The translations under genes and the position numbers were made by a program. DNA of 64,000 nt from CALIBK01 sp037444165. Its GTDB lineage: Bacteria > Desulfobacterota > BSN033 > UBA1163. The DNA lies in the NCBI GenBank assembly GCA_037444165.1, contig JBBIMX010000001.1, positions 39,052-103,051 of the forward strand. The letters are read 5' to 3'. Positions 50,641-59,937 of this stretch are shown here, one piece after another (within the stretch, counting starts at the first letter, position 1; every line of letters begins with the position of its first letter). The notes beneath the pieces are model-generated. The model ran no database searches. It had not been told where the DNA came from and saw only the letters and a program-made list of their open reading frames with translations.

Positions 50641-52196
50641 CTTCTCTTTCTTACCCACTTCGTAAGGAAGGAAATTTCTTCATTCCTTAATTTTAGAGAG
50701 ATCGCCCCATAAACGATCATCCCTAATCCTATCCCCCCTGCCAGGAGTAAAATCTTTTGAACCAGGTTCCCCTTAATGGTCCAATCAGTAAAAGAACAGA
50801 TTCCATAAGAAATGAATCCGATGGGAAGACTGGAGAATAACATTTTAAAAAGGCTTTTAAAGGTCTTTTTAAATTCTATTCCCCCCAATTTGTAAGAAAG
50901 TTTTCGAGAGAGAAGGATAAGGTTCAACGTAGAAGAAAGGCTTGTAGCCAGGGCCAAGCCAGCATGTTTGAGGGGAATAATAAGGGCAGCATTGAAGACG
51001 ACATTGGCTCCTAAGCAGATCAGAGCTATCTTAAGAGGGGTCCATGAATCCTGAAGAGAATAAAAAGCAGGAACCAAGGTTCTCACCCCTGCAATAGCCC
51101 AGAGACCTAGAGAGTAAAAAAGGAGGGCCTTTGCTGTCATTTCCGTAGCAAAATGGTCAAACAATCCTCTTTCAAAAAGAACGTGGATGATCGGTCTCCT
51201 TAATGCAATCAATCCAACCATGGCAGGAATACTGATAAAAGAGGTTAAACGAAAGGCGAAGGAAAGGGTCTCTTTGAATTCTTCCCTCTTTCCCTGGGAG
51301 GCAAGAGCCGAAAGGCTGGGAAGAGAGGCCATTCCAATGGCGATCGCAAAAAGACCGAGAGGAAACTCCAATAATCGATCTGCAAAGAAAAGGTAGGACA
51401 CACTCCCGCTGGGAAGGAAGGAGGCAAAGATCGTATCAATGAATACATTGAGCTGGTAGACAGCAGTTCCGATTAGTCCTGGGACCATCAGGGAACCAAT
51501 TCTTTTGATGGCCGGATGATGGTAGTTAAAGTTGAATCGGAAATCAACCCCCTTCTTCATCAGGAAGGGGATTTGGAAGAAGAATTGGAAGATCCCTCCA
51601 GCGAGGACTCCGGTCGCCAGGCTCATGACCGGCTTTCTAAAGACCGAATAGAAAAGAAGGACCGAGACAATGATGGAGATATTGAGGAAGATTGGAGCAA
51701 AGGCGGGGGCAAAGAAGTGTCGATAGGAATTAAGAATTCCCATCGAAAGGGCAAATAGCCCCATAAAAAAGAGATAGGGAAAAATGATCTGATTGAGGTG
51801 AACGGTCAGATCAAATTTTTCTGGGATTTTAATAAATCCAGGAGCAATGATTCGAATCAAATAGGGAGAAAAAAAGATTCCAGTGAGAGTAATTATAAAT
51901 AACGCCATAGCTGAGAGGGTAAAAGCAATATGGGTGAGTTCTCGAACTTCCTTTTCGGATCTTTGAGTCAGATATTCGGTATAGACCGGGATGAAGGAAA
52001 TCGTCAAGGACCCCTCTCCCACCAGCCTTCTCCATAGATTGGGAATTCGAAAGGCCACAAAGAAGGCATCTGCAGCCAATCCAGCTCCAAAGAAATGGGC
52101 AATGACCACATCCCGCAGAAATCCAAAGATCCGGCTCAGGAGTGTCCCCATTCCAATAATGGAAGCGGCCTTTGTAATTCTTCTATTCTCTGTCAT
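50622..52196 (-). CDS. murJ: lipid II flippase MurJ
   Basis: 524 residues, MviN/MurJ fold with about 14 hydrophobic helices. N-terminal blocks GMGTLLSRIFGFLRDVVIAHFFG and RIPNLWRRLVGEG (the conserved Arg loop) are clear. Moves lipid II across the inner membrane for peptidoglycan synthesis. A charged C-terminal tail. Confidence 0.94.
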   Translation of the reverse strand: MTENRRITKAASIIGMGTLLSRIFGFLRDVVIAHFFGAGLAADAFFVAFRIPNLWRRLVGEGSLTISFIPVYTEYLTQRSEKEVRELTHIAFTLSAMALFIITLTGIFFSPYLIRIIAPGFIKIPEKFDLTVHLNQIIFPYLFFMGLFALSMGILNSYRHFFAPAFAPIFLNISIIVSVLLFYSVFRKPVMSLATGVLAGGIFQFFFQIPFLMKKGVDFRFNFNYHHPAIKRIGSLMVPGLIGTAVYQLNVFIDTIFASFLPSGSVSYLFFADRLLEFPLGLFAIAIGMASLPSLSALASQGKREEFKETLSFAFRLTSFISIPAMVGLIALRRPIIHVLFERGLFDHFATEMTAKALLFYSLGLWAIAGVRTLVPAFYSLQDSWTPLKIALICLGANVVFNAALIIPLKHAGLALATSLSSTLNLILLSRKLSYKLGGIEFKKTFKSLFKMLFSSLPIGFISYGICSFTDWTIKGNLVQKILLLAGGIGLGMIVYGAISLKLRNEEISFLTKWVRKRSHPSVL

Positions 52197-52245
52197 CGGA
52201 TTCTCTTTTTATCCCTAAGTTATTACTTACTTTCCCCATTCCTTC

Positions 52246-52274
52246 TTGACACAACCTATCCCATCATGTTAAAA
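52246..52274 (+). promoter_or_regulatory. candidate rpsT promoter
   Basis: Consensus -35 TTGACA (52246-52251), 17-bp spacer, weak -10 TTAAAA (52269-52274), about 30 bp upstream of the S20 start. Confidence 0.6.
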
Positions 52275-52304
52275 AAATCAATTACATAAAAGGGAGGGTT
52301 GAAT

Positions 52305-52604
52305 TTGGCCACTCATCTATCCGCTCTGAAAAGAGTAAAACAGAGTGAAAAAAGGCGACTTCGAAATCTCCATATAAAATCCACCGTAAAGACGGCTGTA
52401 AAGAAAGTCCGCGAGGCGATAGACAAGAAAGATGTGGAGGGGGCTCAAAACGCTCTCCGAAAGGCCGTTTCCTTAATTCAGAAGGCCTGCTCAAAGGGGG
52501 TATTTCATAAAAATACCTCGTCGCGAAAGATAGCTCGACTGACGCGGGCAGTGAACGCTCTGACCACCCGTCCTCTTTCCGAAAGCCCACCCTCTATTCA
52601 CTGA
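52305..52604 (+). CDS. rpsT: 30S ribosomal protein S20
   Basis: 99 residues starting at TTG 52305, with AGGGAGGG 6 nt upstream; the frame also has a TTG at 52299 that sits inside that ribosome site. ATHLSALKRVKQSEKRRLRN matches the S20 N-terminus. A TTG start is well known for rpsT in other bacteria, where it serves autoregulation. Overlaps convergent holA by 7 bp. Confidence 0.95.
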   Translation: MATHLSALKRVKQSEKRRLRNLHIKSTVKTAVKKVREAIDKKDVEGAQNALRKAVSLIQKACSKGVFHKNTSSRKIARLTRAVNALTTRPLSESPPSIH

Positions 52605-53617
52605 GGACGACAGAGATCGATGACCAACTTCTCCATGAGGAGATCCTTAGGGCCTCGATTGCTTTTAAGATCCAAATCGGTTTGATAACAGCGGAGAATT
52701 CCTCTACAAAGAGCCGCCTTAGAAAAATGTTTTGCCTGCTCCAACAATCTCCTTGTACTCCAGAGAGGCAGATGAATCTTCCTGGCCACCTCCTCCAACC
52801 CCTTCTCCAGGGACATCCTCTCTTTCACCTTCAAGAGATTCCAGTAGTGTTTAGCCATCATGCTTAGAAGAAGGAGAGAAATCATTTCATCTCTTTTTTT
52901 TGGCTCTTCCTCGTCTTTCTTAAAAGGAATGCTCTTCGATTCTAAAGACTTCTCTATAATTTTAAGGGCCCTCTCCAGATCCTGTTGTCCTATGGCCTCG
53001 GTTAAATCAAAGACCGTACTGGTCTTCACCTCCGAGGTGACCTCCTCGATGTCCAAAAGATCGATTTCTCTCTTCTCCCCTACGCTCAGAAGAACCTTCT
53101 CCAGTTCTTGATCCAAATCAAAAAGGTGATCCCCGCTCAACTCGATCAGATACTGGGCGGCCTCTTCTGAAAGAAGCTTCCCTCTCTCATTGGCCCTCTT
53201 CTTGAGCCATAAGACCAGAGCCTTGCCTTTCAATCTTTGAAATTCAATGAATTTACAGGTCTTCTCCAACTCTCTTTGGAATCTCTTCCATCCTCCCAAG
53301 GTGGAACCACTCATGACCAGGCAGGTTTTAGGGGAAGGATTCATCAGATATTCTAAGAATTCTTTGACCGAATCTTCCTTAAATTGATCCATCTCCCTCA
53401 CTAAAATATATCGATAAGAGGAGAACATGGGCCAGGTTCGCGCGGCCTGAATAATCTCTCGAGGGGAATGTTCCTCTCCACTGAAAAAATGGAGATTCAG
53501 GCTCCTCTCCTTAGGGAGAAGGGTTTGATCGAGAAGCCGCTTAATCTCTTCTTCGATCAGATAATCTTCGGGGCCATAGAGGAAATAAACCGGATGAATC
53601 TCACCTTGGGTTTTCAT
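52598..53617 (-). CDS. holA: DNA polymerase III delta subunit
   Basis: 339 residues, the HolA clamp-loader fold. N-terminal PVYFLYGPEDYLIEEEIKRL is typical, as are TCLVMSGSTLGGWKRF-like and the LVLWLKKRANERGK middle block, then LFDLDQELEKVLLSVGE. Opens the beta clamp in DNA replication. Family is divergent, but the pattern is clear. Confidence 0.9.
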   Translation of the reverse strand: MKTQGEIHPVYFLYGPEDYLIEEEIKRLLDQTLLPKERSLNLHFFSGEEHSPREIIQAARTWPMFSSYRYILVREMDQFKEDSVKEFLEYLMNPSPKTCLVMSGSTLGGWKRFQRELEKTCKFIEFQRLKGKALVLWLKKRANERGKLLSEEAAQYLIELSGDHLFDLDQELEKVLLSVGEKREIDLLDIEEVTSEVKTSTVFDLTEAIGQQDLERALKIIEKSLESKSIPFKKDEEEPKKRDEMISLLLLSMMAKHYWNLLKVKERMSLEKGLEEVARKIHLPLWSTRRLLEQAKHFSKAALCRGILRCYQTDLDLKSNRGPKDLLMEKLVIDLCRPQ

Positions 53618-53637
53618 AGGGTGGGTTTTTTACTTCC

Positions 53638-54792
53638 TTAATAGAGATCATATTCTAATAAGCGGCATTCAATATTACTATTGAAAAAAGGGATTCTCCT
53701 TTTGGTTCTCAGTCCGATCTTCTTGGCCAATTCAAAATTTCCAGTAAAGATATAGCCTCTGTAACCTATCCCCCGTTTCTTAAAAAAATCGCCAATCCTC
53801 CGATAGGTCTCTTTAAGGGCTTCCTGGTCTCCCATCCGTTCGCCGTATTCGGGATTCATCATGATGACCCCACCCCCTGCAGGCAAAGGGGTTTCTGCGA
53901 AATCACAAACCCCAAATTCGATAAATCGTTCCACCCCTGCAGTCATGGCATTTCTTTTAGCTGCCTCCACGGCCTGCTGACTAATATCCGTGGCAATAAT
54001 CCTCCCTCTTAAGAAATCCTTTGATTCGGCACGAACCCTTCTCTTCAAGGTTTTCCATGAGGATTCGTCAAATCCTTTGATATGCATAAAGCCAAAATTT
54101 TCTCTCAACAGATTAGGGGCCCTTCCTAATCCAATAAAGGCCCCTTCGATGGCCAAGGTTCCACTGCCACACATGGGATTGATCAAATGGGTCTCCCCTT
54201 TCCAGCCTGTAGCCAGGATAAGCGCAGCTGCAAGGGTCTCTTGAAGAGGGGCCTTAAGAGGATTCGTTCGATACCCCCTCTTGGAAAGAGGTTCTCCGGA
54301 GGTATCAATGAAGAGCTGGCAACGATCTCCTCGCCAATAGAGGTGGATCACACTTTTATCTCTTCTGGGACCGGAATCTGGCCTTCGCCCATATTTCTCT
54401 CTCAATCGGTCCACAATGGCATCCTTCCCTCGAACATTGGCAAACCTGGAATCCCGGATGGTAGGATTTTCTACAGTAGAGGTTAGACAAACATATCCCT
54501 CCTCGTGGAGATAGGTCTCCCATGGAAATTCAAAAAGATTTCGATAAAGCTCTTCCGAATCTCTGGCCCGAAACTCATGGATAAGGAAAAGAACCCTTTG
54601 GGCCGTCCTCAGAAGAAGATTCAATCTCATCGTATCCGTTCCGTAACCCTCGGTTTCGATGTGAGCCAATCCTTCTGAGAGAACAGGAAACCCCATGGAA
54701 AGGAGCTCTTCCTTTAAAAAAGGAGGAAGCCCTTTTGCGCAGGTAATGGCAATTCGGCTCTTTTTCTCCCAAAAAGGCATACCCTCAACCAT
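53638..54792 (-). CDS. THUMP-containing class I RNA methyltransferase (RlmL/YpsC-like)
   Basis: 384 residues: N-terminal THUMP (about 1-165) and C-terminal SAM methyltransferase with NPMCGSGTLAIEGAFI, IIATDISQQAVEAAKRNA and the catalytic VIMMNPEYGERMG (NPPY-like, here NPEY). Likely methylates guanosine in 23S rRNA. Length is that of the single-domain YpsC/RlmL-N type. Confidence 0.88.
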   Translation of the reverse strand: MVEGMPFWEKKSRIAITCAKGLPPFLKEELLSMGFPVLSEGLAHIETEGYGTDTMRLNLLLRTAQRVLFLIHEFRARDSEELYRNLFEFPWETYLHEEGYVCLTSTVENPTIRDSRFANVRGKDAIVDRLREKYGRRPDSGPRRDKSVIHLYWRGDRCQLFIDTSGEPLSKRGYRTNPLKAPLQETLAAALILATGWKGETHLINPMCGSGTLAIEGAFIGLGRAPNLLRENFGFMHIKGFDESSWKTLKRRVRAESKDFLRGRIIATDISQQAVEAAKRNAMTAGVERFIEFGVCDFAETPLPAGGGVIMMNPEYGERMGDQEALKETYRRIGDFFKKRGIGYRGYIFTGNFELAKKIGLRTKRRIPFFNSNIECRLLEYDLY

Positions 54793-54913
54793 TCAACATA
54801 CATTTAATTGAACATTGTTCTTCTGTCAATCCCCAAATTGCCACTTTCCAAATCCATCTTTACCTGATATACTTAAATATCCTTTCAGGAAAGGAGGTAA
54901 AAAAGTCATTGAG

Positions 54914-55864
54914 GTGAAGGATACGGCTTTTCTTGAATTGATAAGAGAACTCCTTATTTCGGAAGTCGCTTTTCAAGAGCTTTTTAAAAAGTACCGGCAT
55001 GGGAAACTTCGATTTTCAGACATCGTCTCCTGGGTGGATGACCAGGGTCACAGTCTCCTTTTCCGTCTAAAAGAACTCAGTCATAGACTCTTTAGAAACC
55101 AAAGTAAAAAAGCCTTCCGCGATGAGGAGGGACTTCTTGATCTGGTCATTGGATCGATCTTTCACGAAGCCATGAAATTAAGAGAGAATGTTTATCAACT
55201 GGAGATTTATCGGCCCCGGTATTTCCAATATAAAACTCGGATAAAAAAGAGAGAGTATGAAAAAAATTATCTTCAGCAATTCGAACGGATTATATCCAGG
55301 GCGGAGGAGGGAGTCCTTGTAGGGATGGCCGAGACCCATTCCCTCTTTCATGATGCGATGGAACAGTTAATCGATCTCTTTAAAACCCATTCGAAGGATC
55401 CTTCTTGGGTTCGATTTCTGGTCGATCATCAAAATCTGCTGAAAAAAATCTATGGGCCCAAAAAGACAAAAGAGATTTTTCAAACGATGTTTGAAAATGG
55501 GATTTCAGAGGCTTATCTATTAGCCGGTCAGAGTTACCTTGAGAGCGAACACTATGATCTTTCCTCTTACTATTTTTCAAAAGCCCTCAGATCAGGATCC
55601 CAAAAAACGGAGGTTCCTTTTCTTCTCCATTTTAGCCAGGGAATGGATGCCTATTTCAAGAACGCCTATTCCAAAGTCATTGCGATATGGGAAGGACTCC
55701 TTCGCTCCCCCATTCATAAAGGCTTTAAAAAATTCTATATTAAAAAAATGGAAGAGGTCTGTAGAAAAATATTCAATGAATTGGAAGAAGAGAAGCGATC
55801 CCCCTTGGCCAGAAAGGCTAAAGCCCTTGCTGATCAACTGTCAAAAATGTTAAGATTAATTTGA
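54914..55864 (+). CDS. hypothetical TPR-like helical protein
   Basis: About 316 residues from GTG 54914. The frame continues upstream to ATG 54815, but a strong AAAGGAGGT lies at 54891-54898, so translation probably starts just after it: GTG 54914 (16-nt spacer) or the rare ATT 54908 (10-nt). Helical throughout; the region around residues 200-260 (EAYLLAGQSYLESEHYDLSS) looks like tetratricopeptide repeats. Family unknown. Followed 22 bp later by an FmdB gene. Confidence 0.6.
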   Translation: MKDTAFLELIRELLISEVAFQELFKKYRHGKLRFSDIVSWVDDQGHSLLFRLKELSHRLFRNQSKKAFRDEEGLLDLVIGSIFHEAMKLRENVYQLEIYRPRYFQYKTRIKKREYEKNYLQQFERIISRAEEGVLVGMAETHSLFHDAMEQLIDLFKTHSKDPSWVRFLVDHQNLLKKIYGPKKTKEIFQTMFENGISEAYLLAGQSYLESEHYDLSSYYFSKALRSGSQKTEVPFLLHFSQGMDAYFKNAYSKVIAIWEGLLRSPIHKGFKKFYIKKMEEVCRKIFNELEEEKRSPLARKAKALADQLSKMLRLI

Positions 55865-55886
55865 TCGATATATAAGGAGTTTCGAA

Positions 55887-56108
55887 ATGCCTATCTACGA
55901 ATATCATTGTGATACCTGTGGCCATCAATTTGAAAAGTTAGTTTTCAACTCCTCTGAGACGATTTTATGCCCAAAGTGTAATGGTCAAAAGGTAAACCGG
56001 CTGCTTTCTACTTTCGCCTTCTCAACCGGAGGAAAATTTAAGAGTACGGCCAGCTCTTCCTGTAGCAGTTGTTCAGCCACCTCATGTTCTTCCTGCAGTT
56101 CGAAGTAG
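55887..56108 (+). CDS. FmdB-family zinc-ribbon protein
   Basis: 73 residues. MPIYEYHCDTCGHQFEKL and CPKCNGQK make the zinc ribbon; the tail is Ser/Cys-rich (CSSCSATSCSSCSSK). The same architecture as the 25467-25709 gene. Role unknown; probably regulatory or metal-binding. Confidence 0.88.
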   Translation: MPIYEYHCDTCGHQFEKLVFNSSETILCPKCNGQKVNRLLSTFAFSTGGKFKSTASSSCSSCSATSCSSCSSK

Positions 56109-56156
56109 AAGGGAAAAGGATCCAAGGGTGAAGATCTCTCTTAACCCCTAAGAGCA

Positions 56157-57080
56157 TCAGAGATTGGTTAAATGCCTCCTTGCCTCCATCTCTTCCTTTA
56201 AGCGAACATCCATCTCGATCGCCATCAAGGATTCATCGATCATTCGAATCAGGGATATCTTTTCTTCAGGAAGCTTCCCATAAAGGGGAACCAGATTTGA
56301 AATATGGTCGCTTAAAAACTGGGAGGTGACCTCCAGCCCCTCGAGGAGGATTCTGGTTTCTTTCAGAATTGTCTCAGGAGAGGGGAGTTGAAATCGACCT
56401 TCCCTCATTGCCTCGAAGAGGGGAGAATTGGGTTGTGGGATGAAGGTTCGAATTCGGATGAAATGGGGATCGATCTGATTCAATACCTCAGCCGTCCTCT
56501 GAGCGTGTTCCCTCCATCGATCCTCTCCCCCTATTCCTAAAAGGACGTAGAGGGAATACTCAAAGCCAATCTGTTTAGCCTTTCTTCCTGCCTCAATCAT
56601 CTCTTCTGGAGTCGCCCCTTTTTGTATCTCCCTCAGGATGGTCGGATCTCCTGTTTCAAGACCCACATGGAGTCGATTTAACCCTGCTCGAAAGATCTCC
56701 CCCAATTCCTCTTCTGACTTTCTGGCAATCGTTTTTGCCCTTGCGTAACTGGTCACTCTCTCAATTTGGGGAAAAGACTCATAAAGGGTGTTCAAAATAT
56801 TAACCAGTGCTTTGGTTTTCACCACCAGGCTATCCGAATCTCCGATAAAGACGGTTCGTACCCTATCGCGGTAGAGTTCCTTGGCCATCGCAATATCCTC
56901 TATCACTTCCTCCGTAGGTCGAATTTCAAATTTAAGCCCTTTATACATCGAACAAAAGGTACACCGATTCCAGGGACATCCCCTTGTCACCCTTAAGAGG
57001 AGGCTATTTGCCTCACTGGGAGGTCGGTAAGGAGGAAAATCGTAGTTTCTTCTTCTTAATCCAAATCGTCCAAGAGTCAT
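56157..57080 (-). CDS. radical SAM protein, CX4CX2C type
   Basis: 307 residues. The cluster motif is C35-x4-C40-x2-C43 (GCPWNRCTFC), a known variant in Elp3/B12-independent COG1032-like proteins. Later LHVGLETGDPTIL and FEYSLYVLLGIGGEDRW follow the radical SAM barrel order. Substrate unknown. A second radical SAM gene lies 37 bp upstream. Confidence 0.88.
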   Translation of the reverse strand: MTLGRFGLRRRNYDFPPYRPPSEANSLLLRVTRGCPWNRCTFCSMYKGLKFEIRPTEEVIEDIAMAKELYRDRVRTVFIGDSDSLVVKTKALVNILNTLYESFPQIERVTSYARAKTIARKSEEELGEIFRAGLNRLHVGLETGDPTILREIQKGATPEEMIEAGRKAKQIGFEYSLYVLLGIGGEDRWREHAQRTAEVLNQIDPHFIRIRTFIPQPNSPLFEAMREGRFQLPSPETILKETRILLEGLEVTSQFLSDHISNLVPLYGKLPEEKISLIRMIDESLMAIEMDVRLKEEMEARRHLTNL

Positions 57081-57117
57081 CTTTCCTCTCTCCTCGTCTC
57101 ATCCAAGAAGACCTTTG

Positions 57118-57873
57118 TTAATAACACATCGTCACCCCGATTCCTTTCTCCTCAAACCTTCTTTTCAATTCTAACCCAACTTGGTCGAAATAATCATCTT
57201 CAAGATACCTTTCTAATTGAGCTTTCCGATAAAGGGAAACCACCTTAAAGGTATAATTCATTCGGTCGATGAAGACCTCTTCCACCAATCCATCCAGCAT
57301 TCTTACCAATTCAATGGGATTCATGGGAAGGATGGGGCCAATAAAAACATAAGTCTTAACCCCTTCCCTTGAAAGGAGTTCCAGTGTTCTCACCCTCTCA
57401 AATATAGAAGGAGAGCGAGGTTCGAAGATTCTCCTTAACCCTTCATCATCGGTGGTTATAGTGATCCCAACCTCGATTTCCTTAAATTCCTTGAATAGGT
57501 CCAGATCCCTCAAACAGAGAGGAGATCGTGTAAGGATGTTGACGGGATATTGATAACGAAGCAGCAACTCAAGGCATTTTCTTGTAATCCTGTACTCCCT
57601 CTCTATGGGTTGATAAGGATCGGTGACGGTGCTCATGGCCACGACCCCTCCTTTTGCCCTCCGGAGTTCTCGCTCCAATATTTGCGGGGCATTCACCTTG
57701 ATGTCGATAAATTCTCCCCAAGGTTCCCGATGATTGGTAAATCGTCTCATAAAACTTGCATAACAATATCGACATCCATGCCCGCACCCCACATAAGGAT
57801 TGATACAGTAATCGTAACCTGCAATGGCTGTTTTGGTAAGAAGGGTCTTAGAAAGGATCTCTTTCATCTTCAT
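57118..57873 (-). CDS. SPL-like radical SAM protein
   Basis: 251 residues with C30-x3-C34-x2-C37 (GCGHGCRYCYA). GYDYCINPYVGC and STVTDPYQPIE are the hallmarks of the COG1533 group related to spore photoproduct lyase. Not shown to repair DNA; function unknown. Forms a possible pair with the gene downstream at 56157. Confidence 0.9.
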   Translation of the reverse strand: MKMKEILSKTLLTKTAIAGYDYCINPYVGCGHGCRYCYASFMRRFTNHREPWGEFIDIKVNAPQILERELRRAKGGVVAMSTVTDPYQPIEREYRITRKCLELLLRYQYPVNILTRSPLCLRDLDLFKEFKEIEVGITITTDDEGLRRIFEPRSPSIFERVRTLELLSREGVKTYVFIGPILPMNPIELVRMLDGLVEEVFIDRMNYTFKVVSLYRKAQLERYLEDDYFDQVGLELKRRFEEKGIGVTMCY

Positions 57874-57917
57874 AGAACTATTATGGAATCAACGGAGAAA
57901 GGATTCAAGGAAAGATT

Positions 57918-58679
57918 TTATTGTACGGGCAAAAAAGGAGAGGGAGGGATGAGGTCTCCGGGTTGTTTCAAAGGATAGAAGGGACCGCGATGGGAATAGA
58001 TTTTCTGGAAGAAATCAAAAAGATCGATTTCTCCATTCTTGGCCTTCCGCCAGAGTTCATAAAGGTGGTGAGCTGTGATCAGGGCGATGTTGGAACGGAA
58101 AAGGACTTCACCCAGATCTTTTGAGATATGGGTCATCTTTGCCCTTTCGGCGAGCGGAAGATGAATGTGAGTGCTCGCAACGATGAGCGATTTCTCTTTC
58201 TCTCTCTTCTCTTTTTCAAACTGGATAGCCCTTAGAATCTTTGGATGGTTTTTATTGGCCTCCTTTTCATATCGGATGACCTGTAAACCAAAGGATTTAG
58301 AGGTATTCGGTATTTTTATAATCCGATCCACAAATTGGTAATCGATTCCAGGTGAGATCATAAATCCTAAATCTTTAAAGATGGAGTGAACGGCATCCAG
58401 CAATAACAGTTCACTTTTAGGCCAGAGAAGGGTTTCGACTGTAAAGAAATCCTTCTCTTGAAGACTCATGGAGTCTGTCTTCGAAATCTTTTCCATCTCG
58501 GACTGTAAAAAATTTCTTCTCTCTTTCTCTTTCTCGGACCGTATCTTATCTATCCGACTGACAATGAGCATAGCAATAAGACAGGTAAGAGGGATAATGA
58601 GTCTCGTTTGCTCCTCAAATTTTAGAGCGCTATAGATAGCAAAAACAGCAAAGAGAAGTTGTAAAAGAGGGAGCACCAT
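57918..58679 (-). CDS. membrane-anchored hypothetical protein
   Basis: 253 residues. Two N-terminal hydrophobic helices (LLQLLFAVFAIYSALKF and LIIPLTCLIAMLIVSRI) precede a soluble part with coiled-coil character (KIRSEKEKERRNF), then a domain with LLLLDAVHSIFKDLGF. The last could be a restriction-endonuclease-like or nuclease-related fold, but I cannot place it. Family unknown. Confidence 0.6.
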   Translation of the reverse strand: MVLPLLQLLFAVFAIYSALKFEEQTRLIIPLTCLIAMLIVSRIDKIRSEKEKERRNFLQSEMEKISKTDSMSLQEKDFFTVETLLWPKSELLLLDAVHSIFKDLGFMISPGIDYQFVDRIIKIPNTSKSFGLQVIRYEKEANKNHPKILRAIQFEKEKREKEKSLIVASTHIHLPLAERAKMTHISKDLGEVLFRSNIALITAHHLYELWRKAKNGEIDLFDFFQKIYSHRGPFYPLKQPGDLIPPSPFLPVQ

Positions 58680-58793
58680 AGTGAAATCTCCAAATATTTA
58701 ATTTTTCAGCAATTTTTATACCAAATTTTGATGAAAAAATTTTCCAGCAATTTTAAATAGTTAGTCAAAATTGAAAATCTTGACACGATTAAT

Positions 58794-58812
58794 TGTGTAA
58801 AATTATTACACA
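58794..58812. promoter_or_regulatory. candidate operator palindrome
   Basis: TGTGTAA-AATTA-TTACACA, a perfect 7-bp-arm inverted repeat in the 228-bp gap upstream of the membrane-anchored protein gene. A TTGACA at 58780-58785 points to the plus strand, where no gene follows. AT-rich, so chance is possible. Confidence 0.4.
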
Positions 58813-58840
58813 TTTTTAACGAAAATTGTCAATTTATAAG

Positions 58841-58890
58841 TAATCTTTCACTCAGAGGTGGGGAATAAGCCCGAGAGGGGAGAAGGAAGG
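58841..58890 (+). repeat. element R1, left-end half copy
   Basis: TCACTCAGAGGTGGGGAATA then AGCCCGAGAGGGGA matches the left 40 bp of R1 copy a. The right half is missing; the sequence runs into the end of the ArsA-like gene. Confidence 0.78.
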
Positions 58891-58908
58891 AGGTTCTCTA
58901 AAGGGATT

Positions 58909-59889
58909 TCACGCAAAAAGATACTCCACCAATCGATTAAGCATCTTTGCCCCTTTGACTTCGGTCTCAAAGAGAGGAACAATCGCTCTGACCTGGTCAT
59001 CAAATATTCTCCAGATCTCCTCCATATGTTCCTCTTGCATCTGAATTCGGTTGAGGACAAATTCGGCCGCATCTTTACCAACCTGTTCTTTTTGAATCAC
59101 CCCGTTCACAATGACTCCTCCTACGGGAATACCAAACTCATGGAACCAGTTTATAAATCGGGTGATAACCGCGATGGGGAGGCTCTCTGGAAGAGTGACA
59201 AAAAAGAAGGCAGTGAGGCGGTCATCCGTTAAAAGTTTTTTAGCATGGGCCATCCGGTCTTTAAAATTTAAAAGATATTCTAAAAGAGGATCCTTTTCCT
59301 CTTTTTTCGAAAAAGAAAGCATCTCCCTTAGAGATTTTGCTTCCTCCCGGCTTTTAAGCATCTTTTCTACCCAGAGGGAATAAACCTTGGACATCCCTAA
59401 AAGACGCCTGGCATTGGCCGTGGGAGCCGTATCAAAGACATAAAACTCGTATTCGTCTTTGAACATAAGATCCATCATGTTTTCAAACATGGCTGATTCT
59501 TCGAAGGCAGGATTCATAGTGGCCGATTCGATGAACTCGTCAGCCTTGGTGGTAATATCAGCAAATTTTAAAAACCAATTAATCTTTTCCCGAATCTCCC
59601 GTTTTGAACGTTCTATCGTATCTCGCGTATCAATCTCAAAAGCATAACATTTCTCTTCATCACAGACTACCGCAGCCTTTCCAAAGACATCCTTCTCAAG
59701 AAGATTGGAAAGGCTATGGACTGGATTGGTAGAGGCAAGGAGAGTCTTCTTCCCCTGTTTTGCAGCCCAGAGGGCGGCTGCCCCTGCCATGACTGTCTTT
59801 CCAACTCCCCCTTTCCCCCCGAAGAAGATGTATTTTAATTGGGGATGGTCCTGCATAAACTTTACCATATTGACTTTAACTTGATTCAC
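58909..59889 (-). CDS. ArsA/Get3-family ATPase
   Basis: 326 residues, P-loop FFGGKGGVGKT (near residue 23), and YVFDTAPTANARRLLG Walker B-like region with the Thr-Ala block. Signature of the anion-transporting/tail-anchored ATPases, but the arsenite cysteines are not obvious, so arsenic resistance is not supported. GTG start with GGAGGA site. The paralog 59938-60924 is 48 bp upstream on the same strand; the two likely act together. Confidence 0.9.
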   Translation of the reverse strand: MNQVKVNMVKFMQDHPQLKYIFFGGKGGVGKTVMAGAAALWAAKQGKKTLLASTNPVHSLSNLLEKDVFGKAAVVCDEEKCYAFEIDTRDTIERSKREIREKINWFLKFADITTKADEFIESATMNPAFEESAMFENMMDLMFKDEYEFYVFDTAPTANARRLLGMSKVYSLWVEKMLKSREEAKSLREMLSFSKKEEKDPLLEYLLNFKDRMAHAKKLLTDDRLTAFFFVTLPESLPIAVITRFINWFHEFGIPVGGVIVNGVIQKEQVGKDAAEFVLNRIQMQEEHMEEIWRIFDDQVRAIVPLFETEVKGAKMLNRLVEYLFA

Positions 59890-59937
59890 GTCCTCCTCCT
59901 TTCCCTCTCCCCCACCTTTAGAGGCGGGAGTGAGGGG

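Noticed and set aside
58780..58808. Plus-strand promoter TTGACA-N17-TTATTA
   Set aside because: No plus-strand gene follows; the only downstream features are minus-strand genes and a repeat half copy.
59890..59937. Another R1 half copy between the two ArsA-like genes
   Set aside because: The sequence is C-rich and contains GAGTGAGGGGTTA by chance-like similarity only; the conserved AAGCCCGA core is missing.
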